Of a DNA stretch of 48,128 bases, positions 5,783 to 13,372 are shown one piece after another. A program made the position numbers and the translations under genes. Positions within the stretch are counted from its first letter, which is position 1. Every line of letters begins with the position of its first letter. Origin of the DNA: an uncultured Flavobacteriaceae bacterium (GTDB lineage: Bacteria; Bacteroidota; Bacteroidia; Flavobacteriales; Flavobacteriaceae). Where the stretch lies: positions 1 to 48,128 of the forward strand of contig CALIIC010000134.1 in the NCBI GenBank assembly GCA_938020445.1. Direction: 5' to 3'. Below the pieces are notes generated by a model. It saw only the letters and a program-made list of their open reading frames with translations, was not told the DNA's origin and did no database searches.

Positions 5783-8203
5783 TTACTCTTTTAGTACTTT
5801 TTTAAGGTGGATCTTATCATCGATTTGTATCCGGCAGACATATACCCCGGGCTTCAGGTTTTCCAATGATGCAAACAGCTGGTGACTTCCTTTTCCGAGC
5901 CGTTTGCTAATGTGATCATATAAAACCGAGCCCGATAGATCATATACTTTTAAGGAGACGTTCGCATCCTTAGGCAATACTAAGGACACCGTAATAGCTT
6001 CCGAGGTGGGGTTCGGGAATACCTTGGTTATGATGGCATCTAACGTTTCTGCTTCAATGGTATTCGCAATAAGAGGTTCTTTTGCCGTTTGGAAGGCATT
6101 GCTTTCCTTGCCTTGTCTTTGGGTGCTGTTTTGGCCAAAATTATAGATAAAAAGATTCGCATCGGCTTGTCTAAAGACGGCTACTTGTTCGCCTGTACGA
6201 TCTTTAAACGACGACATGGGGCCCATTCTAAAGCTTTCCGGGAAATAGTACTTTCTTTTGGGGGTAAACCTTTTTTGACCATTGGAATAATCCAACACAA
6301 AAAAGTCGCCGTCGAAGTTACGATGCATAAAAATTTCATCTTTTTTATCATTATCGATATCCAATGCAATGAGATTTGTCCACTGTGAAGCAGATCCATA
6401 GTTTTTATAGGAAGTTGAAACGGAAATTGAATTGTTTTTAAGTTTAAAACCGTAGAGGTTTCCATCAAGATTTCGAACGGCCGCGAACTCATCCACACCA
6501 TTGCCGTCAAAATCACCTGCCGTAATGTCGGCCCACTGTGAGTTACTACCGAATCGCTCGTAACTGGCCAGGGGACTTATTTTATTGTTTTTGTATTCTA
6601 GGACAATTATTTGTCCGTTAAAGTTACGGACCGCCACAAATTCGTCTTTCCCATCTCCATTAAAATCTCCAGCGCTTATTCCTGCCCATTTGGAAGCTGA
6701 GCCGTAATTGGTATAGGAAGCTTTCAAAACAATTTTATTGTTTTTGAATTCGAACATATAGATGTTTCCGTCTGAATTGCGCACCGCCACAAATTCGTCT
6801 TTCCCATCTCCATCAAAATCTCCAGCGGTAATACCTGCCCAATCTTTAGAGCCAAATTTGGTATACGAAACTTTGAAAGAAATTGTTTTGTTCGAACCTA
6901 CTTCGTACATGTAAAAATTCCCATCAAAGTTTCGAACGGCTATGAGCTCTTCCTTACCATCCCTGTCAAAGTCCCCCGAGGCTATCCCGGCCCATTTTGA
7001 TGCGGAACCGAATTTTCTATTTGTTGCTGTAAGGGTGTATTCATTTAGCTTTTGATAAAGAATAATATTTGCGATACTAAGAAAATACACGGCAGAACTG
7101 ATGCGGTTACTGTATAAGATGTTATCAATATATACATCTTTTATGATGGTATAAATTTCAGGGTCAAACTCGGCAAAACTCATCCATCGCCCAATAGAAC
7201 TTCTGTAGGTATTGGTATTTCCGGATCCGTTGACCCTATCTTTAAATTGCAAAGGTGCTTTGTACAAGTTCTTTTTGAAGGTAGCGGCAAATTTTACCAT
7301 ATCACCTTTGCTAAAAACAATCCCTGCTTTATAACATTCAAAGGCAAAATTGGTACTCAACGCACCATGGGAAAGGTCTTCATTATTCGCACCTTTATAT
7401 CCCCAGTATGGCCAAACATAAGTACCGTTTTCTGTTCTTAATTTACTTTTGAACCAGTTGGCCATTTTACGGGCCCTGTTTTTAAATGAAATCTCTCCGG
7501 TAGCCTCGTACATTCGTAGGTACGTACGTCCCATTGCCTGCATCATATTGAGCGGTAAAATGGCTCCTTTGTGTGGAAAAAGAGCACCAGCTTTATTGTC
7601 GTTCGGAAATTTGTAATAAGCAACGTTTTGGGATTCGTTCCATTGATCTTCATGTGCATCAATAGTTTCCTGTACCTTTTTGATTAGATCCCGTGCAACG
7701 TCTATCAGTTTTAAACGACGGTATATCCCCGATGATGTGGAGCGTACTCCCCGTAACTTGCCATCTTTGATAATGGTGTTGGCCAGTTCGGCAATGGGAT
7801 AGGTAATCATGCCGCTATGCACTACATAGGCATATGGTTTGCCATTTGTAAACTTGGTGCTTACCCACGTGGCTTCTTTTTGACCGAGATAATTTTTTCT
7901 GTTTTTCCGATCATCCCGTTGAGCCAATATACGCTCAATATGGCCAATCATTTTTTGAAGGTACTTCTTGTTTTTTGTCGCCTTATACATGTTCATATAG
8001 GACATCAAAATATACGATTCCCCCCAAGCTAATTGCCCAGTGAGGTTGTTCGAAGTTGAATACCCTCGACCATTGTTCAAGTTGGCATCAAACTTGTCAA
8101 AAGTATTTTCATATTGAAAGGAATATAGGGAAGCGTGAATGAGGAAAAAGAACAATAACACTGAGAGTCCTCTTAAAAAATTATACTTTTTTAGATGTTT
8201 CAT
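5783..8203 (-). CDS. Secreted alpha-toroid/FG-GAP repeat protein with T9SS sorting domain
   Basis: An 806-residue exported protein. Residues 1-29 form a signal peptide. Residues 40-385 are helical with Trp/Tyr-rich turns (LAWGESYILMSY, WPYWGYKG, EDLSHGALSTNF) resembling the (alpha/alpha) toroid of polysaccharide lyases, hydrolases and C5-epimerases; catalytic residues cannot be assigned. Residues 396-665 hold five FG-GAP/VCBS repeats with calcium-loop motifs (DFDRDGKEE, DFDGDGKDE, DFNGDGKDE, DFDGNGVDE, DIDNDKKDE). Residues 733-806 are a type A T9SS sorting domain (VFPNPTSEAITV onward), so it is exported by the type IX system. It sits between MACPF-2 (46-nt gap) and MACPF-1 (30-nt gap), implying cotranscription. 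A role in recognising or trimming a polysaccharide alongside the MACPF proteins is inference. Confidence 0.78.
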   Translation of the reverse strand: MKHLKKYNFLRGLSVLLFFFLIHASLYSFQYENTFDKFDANLNNGRGYSTSNNLTGQLAWGESYILMSYMNMYKATKNKKYLQKMIGHIERILAQRDDRKNRKNYLGQKEATWVSTKFTNGKPYAYVVHSGMITYPIAELANTIIKDGKLRGVRSTSSGIYRRLKLIDVARDLIKKVQETIDAHEDQWNESQNVAYYKFPNDNKAGALFPHKGAILPLNMMQAMGRTYLRMYEATGEISFKNRARKMANWFKSKLRTENGTYVWPYWGYKGANNEDLSHGALSTNFAFECYKAGIVFSKGDMVKFAATFKKNLYKAPLQFKDRVNGSGNTNTYRSSIGRWMSFAEFDPEIYTIIKDVYIDNILYSNRISSAVYFLSIANIILYQKLNEYTLTATNRKFGSASKWAGIASGDFDRDGKEELIAVRNFDGNFYMYEVGSNKTISFKVSYTKFGSKDWAGITAGDFDGDGKDEFVAVRNSDGNIYMFEFKNNKIVLKASYTNYGSASKWAGISAGDFNGDGKDEFVAVRNFNGQIIVLEYKNNKISPLASYERFGSNSQWADITAGDFDGNGVDEFAAVRNLDGNLYGFKLKNNSISVSTSYKNYGSASQWTNLIALDIDNDKKDEIFMHRNFDGDFFVLDYSNGQKRFTPKRKYYFPESFRMGPMSSFKDRTGEQVAVFRQADANLFIYNFGQNSTQRQGKESNAFQTAKEPLIANTIEAETLDAIITKVFPNPTSEAITVSLVLPKDANVSLKVYDLSGSVLYDHISKRLGKGSHQLFASLENLKPGVYVCRIQIDDKIHLKKVLKE

Positions 8204-8249
8204 ACCTACAAGGTTTAGGAACTGGGGTTTAATTGTTGGAAACAGTATA

Positions 8250-9467
8250 TCATCTGTTTACCTCGGCATTGAAACGTGCTTTCAAGTCCTCGCCTGCATT
8301 GGCTGGTGGCGGATTCGAATTATTGCAATTTTTCGCCTTGCCAATCTCCCGCGCTGCATTTGCCAAAGCGGCCTTTACATCATTTTTCAAGGCGGTTCTT
8401 TGGGTGTTGTTTCGAATATATACCAGGGTTGATTTTAGCACATTCCATTGCTGTAAGTTTCGATAGCACTTGTATTTGGAGTTGTACGCCGCTGTGAGTT
8501 CACTTCGCGTTCTGGCGTTTACTCTTAGTCGCGAGTCTTCCCTTAGCACTGCCGTATAAGGCGCTAACTTTAAGGACGTCGTGGCGGCTCTTGTTTCTTT
8601 TTGATTTACATAGCGGATGACTTTTTGCTTCTCTCTTTCAAAATCTTCAACGCTGGTAATCACTCTTTTTAGTGGCTTGTATCCTTTTAAATTACTATAG
8701 AAATTACGGCTCAATAGGTTGTTTTCGATAATACGGCGCTCTTCATCGCTAAGTTTTCTTTGAGGTCCTGGGGCGTTTAAAAAGAGGGCAAGATCATACC
8801 GTACTTTGTTCTCGAGGGCGGATCTGTTTTCACTATTGTAGTTTGCCACCCGGTAGGTGTAAAAGAAATACAGATCTCCGCCTAAGTCCTGCCGTTGTAT
8901 GTACATAGGACCATAGGTGTCAAGGAACTTCTTGGAAGCTCCTGAATTTAGAATATCAACCGCTTCCTGGGTAAGTCTAGGAACTCGATCCATCTCATAT
9001 CTGTTGGTCTTAAAACTCACTTTGGCCAAAATGGTCGCGGTAGATTCTGTCAACTTTAGATTTCCGTTGACTACCTCTGCGGGAACCCCTGATTTTATTA
9101 GTTCGCCCCGGGCGTTCCTGACATCGAATTGTTTTACTTTGGCTTCAAATTCTCTGTTGTTCTTTACAATGCTTATTTCTGAAAAGAATTGTATTGATTT
9201 GCCATTGTCAATTTTAAAATTGATGTCTTGGCCAATGAATGCGGGAGATCGGTATAGAAAATCCTTGGCAGGGTCATATCCCGTTCCCGAGAATAGTGTT
9301 CTACCGCGATAACCAACGGCTTTGTTGCTCGGAAATTTACTTTTGAGACTGGCCACTTCATCTACAAAAGTGTCCGTTATTTGTTCCGATTCTTCTAGTG
9401 TTTCCAAATCTTTGTCACAAGAGTAAAACCCTATGGCAAAAAGACTTAAAAGGATATATTTTTTCAT
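8250..9467 (-). CDS. MACPF-2: MACPF/perforin-like lipoprotein
   Basis: A 405-residue lipoprotein: lipobox GFYSC (acylated Cys17), then DKDLETLEESE, an acidic stretch consistent with surface export. SGTGYDP at 60-66 is the entry motif. YGPMY at 185-189, then six residues, then GG (196-197), is the MACPF signature with P/M in place of the usual T/H. The shared module ends with C334 and C381, 47 residues apart. It is closest to MACPF-1 in keeping the glycine pair. It is the first gene of a likely operon with the FG-GAP protein and MACPF-1. Upstream (9498-9505) is a short sequence resembling one before MACPF-3 and -4. A terminator for the preceding gene sits at 9525-9570, so it needs its own promoter. 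Confidence 0.78.
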   Translation of the reverse strand: MKKYILLSLFAIGFYSCDKDLETLEESEQITDTFVDEVASLKSKFPSNKAVGYRGRTLFSGTGYDPAKDFLYRSPAFIGQDINFKIDNGKSIQFFSEISIVKNNREFEAKVKQFDVRNARGELIKSGVPAEVVNGNLKLTESTATILAKVSFKTNRYEMDRVPRLTQEAVDILNSGASKKFLDTYGPMYIQRQDLGGDLYFFYTYRVANYNSENRSALENKVRYDLALFLNAPGPQRKLSDEERRIIENNLLSRNFYSNLKGYKPLKRVITSVEDFEREKQKVIRYVNQKETRAATTSLKLAPYTAVLREDSRLRVNARTRSELTAAYNSKYKCYRNLQQWNVLKSTLVYIRNNTQRTALKNDVKAALANAAREIGKAKNCNNSNPPPANAGEDLKARFNAEVNR

Positions 9468-9524
9468 GGTGTATACTACTAGTTAATGATTCTTAAAGGG
9501 TATACTGTTTGATCAGCAAGGTTG

Positions 9525-9570
9525 AAAAACCGGCAGCTGCAGCAAGTAACTGTTCAACAGCTGACGGTTT
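9525..9570 (-). terminator. Terminator between MACPF-3 and MACPF-2
   Basis: A stem of AAACCG/CGGTTT (9527-9532 with 9565-9570), one mismatch, then CAGCTG/CAGCTG (9534-9539 with 9558-9563). A T run follows on the minus strand (9525-9529). It separates the MACPF-3 transcript from the MACPF-2 operon. Confidence 0.65.
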
Positions 9571-9611
9571 GTTATGTTCACTTCTATAAAGCCTTTAGGT
9601 TACCAGATCCT

Positions 9612-10919
9612 TTAAAGTTTTATTGAACCGTATTGTTTACGGGTGGGCGCCTTGGCCTTGCACTTTTCCGCGTTTCTAATTTGATTTCGAACATTGTTCA
9701 GTGCGTTGGAAGCACGTTGCCGCATCCCCCTGTTGGGCGACTTGATTTTTACGAGTTCCAAACGTGCCTCAAGAGAGGTCCATTTATTTAGAATATCCGT
9801 GCAACGACCCATTTTGTTAAACCGATCTCTAAAGAAATTGTTTATTGGGCCTATTTTTACATTATCACGAGTAGGGTCAACATGGGGGCGCAAGGTCTGC
9901 TTAAAGGGAATTACATTGAACGGATTCTGATTGGCGAACCGAATCATACGTCGAATCTCTTGTTGATACCCATTTTTCTTAAAAATTTGACCAATATCGG
10001 ATGGCTTTAAAAGTTTTGGCGCAAAACCTACCAAAGAAGTGGTCACTTGTTGATCAATGAATGTTTTTTTAATGACCGATTTTTGGAAGTTTGTAAGGGA
10101 GTTGTTGAAACCAAAACTGAAATAAGGCTTAATTCCAAATGCAATGGCATTGCTCGCGGTTTCCGTTTCTTCTTCGGTGAGTGAAGAAAAATTGAAATTG
10201 AGTACATGAAATACCTCAATAGCGGTGGTTTCGGCAGACACCCAGGCAGGCCCGTAGTTGTCCAAGAAAGTAAATTTCCCAACGTTTATATCGTATAGGG
10301 CGTCTTCTGATAGTCTTGGGCGCTTGCGCAGTACTTCATCTTTTCTGAGGGGTATGGTTACCCGAATGATGATTGATTTTCTCTTGGATCCTTTGGCGAT
10401 TCGTTGGTATAAAAACCTTTTAACTTCCAGACTGAAACTTATATCCGAGTAGGTAGGATAGTTCGCTGCCAACGCATTCCCAGTGTTGCCAAATAAAACA
10501 ACATCGACTTCCCCATCTTCTACGGGAGGGGTTTCGCCACCACCGTTACCCCCGTTGCCACCTTGACCGGGATTGGCATCTTCTTGCTGATTAAAACCGA
10601 TATTGAATCCTTTTTCACGGATCAATATGCGCTCTATATCTTTCTCTGAATCTACTAATTCAATAACGACCTTAGTTCCTTTTGTAAAGTTGTTGGTGCG
10701 TTCTACCCTGTCAAATACATCGTTGATATGGGAATCGTAGCTTTCTTTCTCTAAAAGATCGAAACCGTATCCGGCACGTAGGGTTCTTCCTCCTTTGGTA
10801 ATTGCCTTTACGGCATCGTCTTCTGTTATTCCGGTTTCTTCAGGAACGGTAAGTTCTTCTTTCTGACAAGAAACCAAGCAAAATAGACATGCAAAAAGTA
10901 ATAATAATATTTTTTTCAT
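9612..10919 (-). CDS. MACPF-3: divergent MACPF-like lipoprotein
   Basis: A 435-residue lipoprotein: lipobox CLVSC (acylated Cys18) followed by QKEE, which fits the K-(D/E)2 surface-export signal known for Capnocytophaga lipoproteins. RAGYGFD at 48-54 is the entry motif. YGPAW at 222-226 aligns with the MACPF signature, but the two glycines are replaced (AI at 233-234). A glycine-rich insert (about 118-131) distinguishes it from MACPF-4. The C-terminal module carries C373 and C420. It is closely similar to MACPF-4 (shared GPINN, GFAPKL/R, MRQRA segments and the ending IKL). Whether a protein without the glycine pair still forms pores or is an accessory partner is open. It is flanked by terminators, so it is probably a single-gene transcript. 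Confidence 0.75.
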   Translation of the reverse strand: MKKILLLLFACLFCLVSCQKEELTVPEETGITEDDAVKAITKGGRTLRAGYGFDLLEKESYDSHINDVFDRVERTNNFTKGTKVVIELVDSEKDIERILIREKGFNIGFNQQEDANPGQGGNGGNGGGETPPVEDGEVDVVLFGNTGNALAANYPTYSDISFSLEVKRFLYQRIAKGSKRKSIIIRVTIPLRKDEVLRKRPRLSEDALYDINVGKFTFLDNYGPAWVSAETTAIEVFHVLNFNFSSLTEEETETASNAIAFGIKPYFSFGFNNSLTNFQKSVIKKTFIDQQVTTSLVGFAPKLLKPSDIGQIFKKNGYQQEIRRMIRFANQNPFNVIPFKQTLRPHVDPTRDNVKIGPINNFFRDRFNKMGRCTDILNKWTSLEARLELVKIKSPNRGMRQRASNALNNVRNQIRNAEKCKAKAPTRKQYGSIKL

Positions 10920-10964
10920 GGTTTAAATTTTAAGTTCTGTTTAACATATTTAATGCAATTTAGA

Positions 10965-11016
10965 GGGTAAACTTTCCCAGAGCTTTCTTCAAATTGAGAT
11001 GGCTTTTCTGAAGTTG
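10965..11016 (-). promoter_or_regulatory. Conserved element upstream of MACPF-3
   Basis: On the minus strand, CAACTTC-A-GAAAA-xxxx-TCTCAATTT lies at 10991-11016 and GTTTACCCTCTAAATTG at 10957-10972. Both blocks recur upstream of MACPF-4 at almost the same distance from the ATG (72 versus 70 nt, and 46 versus 44 nt). They are probably the promoter and an operator, or a region retained after gene duplication. Confidence 0.5.
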
Positions 11017-11157
11017 ATCTTAGTTTGCAATATTCGTTAAGTACATTTTTAGAAATGAACGAAATGTAGGGTAAGTAATTGAAAAACAATTTTTTATATA
11101 GTGTTGGTGGTAAGACAAGGAGACGCTCTGCAGAAACCGTTTTGGTGTAACAGGCTT

Positions 11158-11201
11158 AAAAAAGGAAATCATCTCCTTACGATACCGTTTGGAGATGATT
11201 T
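11158..11201 (-). terminator. Terminator of MACPF-4
   Basis: A perfect 11-bp stem (11166-11176 with 11191-11201, AAATCATCTCC and complement), 14-nt loop, and six T on the minus strand (11158-11163). It lies 52 nt past the MACPF-4 stop. Nothing else is seen in the 333-nt gap 10920-11252 apart from the MACPF-3 upstream element. Confidence 0.8.
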
Positions 11202-11252
11202 TGACGCGTAGCGGAAGTATGTGTAGTTAATGGTATGTTTTCGTGACCTCTT

Positions 11253-12458
11253 TTAAAGTTTAATTCCCTGATACATATTTCCCTTGGGAGGCATAACTTT
11301 TCCTTGGCAATTTTGGTTTTTTCGGATTTGCGCCTTTACATTTTGAATTGCCCTTAAAGCGCGTTGTCTCATAGATGTGTCGGTTGTTTTCTTGGCTACG
11401 ATCTGTAATCTTGCTTGTAGCTTGGTCCATGCGTCGAGGTTTGCCGTACATCGCAATTTTTTGCGATATTCTGCTCTAAATACATTGTTGATCGGTCCCT
11501 TTTTAGGGTCGTCATATGCTGGGTCGGTATAAGGTTTCAACACTTGTACCAAAGGGCGAACCTTTAAAGGGTTTTTATTGGCATATGCGATCATTCGTCT
11601 GAGTTCTTTTCGGTATCCGCCTTTTTCAAAAATTGCATTGATATTGCCTTCGGAGAATAATCTAGGGGCAAAACCAATTAAAGAGGTAGATACTTCTTGG
11701 CTAGAAAACGATTTCTTGAAAATTCTTTTCTCCTCTTTGGTGAGCGTGTTTTGTGATTGGAAATTAAAATAAGGATTGACACCAAACCCGATAATTTGCT
11801 CGGCTTCGGAACGTTCCTCCTCCGTGAGGCTTGAGAAATCAAAGGTAAAAACATGCAATACCTCTACCGCGGTCACTTCGGAAGAAACCCAGGCAGGGCC
11901 ATACAGTTCAAGAAAGCCTTGTGCCCCGAATTTTTCTAAATCCTGTAGTGCTAGTTGGGAGTATTTTGGACGTTTTTGAAGGATTTCATGTTTTTGAATC
12001 GGTACTGTTGCCTTCACAAATATGGTTTCCTTTGAACTGCCTTGGGCAATGCGTTGCGATAAAAATTCACGTTGGCTAAACGAAAAGGAAAAGGAGGCAA
12101 CGGCGGGCAAACCTACCGCCGATCCGGGAATGGCCAAGTTAATGCCGAAACCCCGTTCCCTTTCGAGTACTTTTTCAATAGACTTTTCAGATTTTACTCC
12201 TTCAATAACAATTTTAGTGCCTTTTGGGAAGGTATTTGTCCTAGAAACTTTTTTAAAGACTTTATCAATGGCACTGTCATATGATTCAAAATTTAATACA
12301 TCATACCCATACCCGGCTTTCAGAACGGCATTTCCGACCCCATAGGCCTTCACTTCGTCTAGGTTCGAAACAGTTTTATCAATTTCTATGGTATTTTCTT
12401 TCTCGCAAGACAAGAAACAAAAAGATACCATGAACAATAGGGCGCTCCACTTTTTCAT
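11253..12458 (-). CDS. MACPF-4: divergent MACPF-like lipoprotein
   Basis: A 401-residue lipoprotein: lipobox CFLSC (acylated Cys18) followed by EKENTIEID. KAGYGYD at 47-53 is the entry motif. YGPAW at 186-190 aligns with the MACPF signature, but the glycine pair is replaced (AV at 197-198), as in MACPF-3. The C-terminal helical module has C337 and C384, exactly 47 apart. It is a clear paralogue of MACPF-3, lacking its glycine-rich insert. The gene follows the AraC-type response regulator gene on the same strand by 155 nt and carries the shared upstream element, so it is the first MACPF gene downstream of the two-component system. Regulation by that system is inference. The start at 12458 is required by the signal peptide. 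Confidence 0.76.
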   Translation of the reverse strand: MKKWSALLFMVSFCFLSCEKENTIEIDKTVSNLDEVKAYGVGNAVLKAGYGYDVLNFESYDSAIDKVFKKVSRTNTFPKGTKIVIEGVKSEKSIEKVLERERGFGINLAIPGSAVGLPAVASFSFSFSQREFLSQRIAQGSSKETIFVKATVPIQKHEILQKRPKYSQLALQDLEKFGAQGFLELYGPAWVSSEVTAVEVLHVFTFDFSSLTEEERSEAEQIIGFGVNPYFNFQSQNTLTKEEKRIFKKSFSSQEVSTSLIGFAPRLFSEGNINAIFEKGGYRKELRRMIAYANKNPLKVRPLVQVLKPYTDPAYDDPKKGPINNVFRAEYRKKLRCTANLDAWTKLQARLQIVAKKTTDTSMRQRALRAIQNVKAQIRKNQNCQGKVMPPKGNMYQGIKL

Positions 12459-12492
12459 AATTCAATGCTTTTAATTTATTTAAACCTTGAAT

Positions 12493-12554
12493 CAATATTA
12501 AGGATAAACCTGTTGTGCAATTTGCTCAAAATTGAGACCATTTTTCAGAAGTTG
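12493..12554 (-). promoter_or_regulatory. Conserved element and candidate promoter upstream of MACPF-4
   Basis: On the minus strand, CAACTTC-T-GAAAA-xxxx-TCTCAATTT (12528-12554) and GTTTATCCTTAATATTG (12493-12509) match the MACPF-3 upstream region. TAATATTG (12493-12500) is one base from TAnnTTTG and could be the -7 box, 35 nt before the ATG. Confidence 0.5.
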
Positions 12555-12613
12555 CTTTTTCTATTGAATTTGGGGCAATAAGACCTAATTGAACCGACCT
12601 TTTTGATCATGTA

Positions 12614-13372
12614 CTACATTTCGGCGCTGATTTTCGCTTTCCTTCTAAAATCTTCGGCGCTCATTTTCATGCTCTTCTGGAAGGTTACGCTAAAATTGGA
12701 ATGGGTTTGAAAACCCAAGTCATAGGCTATCATAGATATGGGGAAATCTGTTTCTTTTAATAAAGACTTTGATCGATTGATTTTTTGTTCCAATATATAT
12801 TGATAGGGAGTAGAGCCTACATAAGTTTTAAAAAGTCTGATAAAGTGGTGTAGTTTCCAGTCGGTCATTTCCGCTAATTTTTGCACGACCAATTTCTTGT
12901 CCAGGTTATCTGAAATGTAGTCGGTAACTTTTCTTAATCTAAAAGGAATATCACTCTGGGGCTCCTCAATATGACGTACCGGGTCTAGTTTTCGATGTTT
13001 ATGGTTTGCCAGAACAATTTCTATTGTGGAGCTAATGATTTGCTGCTTAAAGGGTTTTAGGATATAACCCATTGGGCGGGTACGTTTTACATCTTCAAGT
13101 GTTAAGGAGTCAGACAAAGAGGTGATAAAAATAAAGGGGATTTTATCTTGTTTTAAAAGGTAACTCCCGATCAAAGTTCCATTTTCCGGACCTCTTAGGT
13201 TAATATCGATTAGAACAAGGTCTGGAAGGTGTAACGCGATACTTTTAAGGGCTTCCTTTACGGAATCACAAGATTCCAATGCCTCCCAGCACGTATTTTT
13301 ATTGATAATTCGTGCTAAGTCAGCGGCAATAATAGCTTCATCTTCTACAATTAAAATTTTCTTTTTCATCAT
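12614..13372 (-). CDS. Response regulator, receiver plus AraC-type DNA-binding domain
   Basis: A 252-residue regulator. Residues 4-120 are a receiver domain: acidic pocket E10-D11, phosphoacceptor D56 (LVLIDINL), T84 and K106 (YILKPFK). Residues about 150-248 are an AraC-type double helix-turn-helix (KLVVQKLAEMTDW and GFQTHSNFSVTFQK). It overlaps the 3' end of the kinase gene by 35 nt, so the two are translationally coupled and are almost certainly partners. A second Met follows at 13369. It has a paralogue at 32245-33006 sharing the VKRTRPMGYI-KPFK region. The next genes downstream are the MACPF lipoproteins, its likely targets (inference from position). Confidence 0.93.
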   Translation of the reverse strand: MMKKKILIVEDEAIIAADLARIINKNTCWEALESCDSVKEALKSIALHLPDLVLIDINLRGPENGTLIGSYLLKQDKIPFIFITSLSDSLTLEDVKRTRPMGYILKPFKQQIISSTIEIVLANHKHRKLDPVRHIEEPQSDIPFRLRKVTDYISDNLDKKLVVQKLAEMTDWKLHHFIRLFKTYVGSTPYQYILEQKINRSKSLLKETDFPISMIAYDLGFQTHSNFSVTFQKSMKMSAEDFRRKAKISAEM

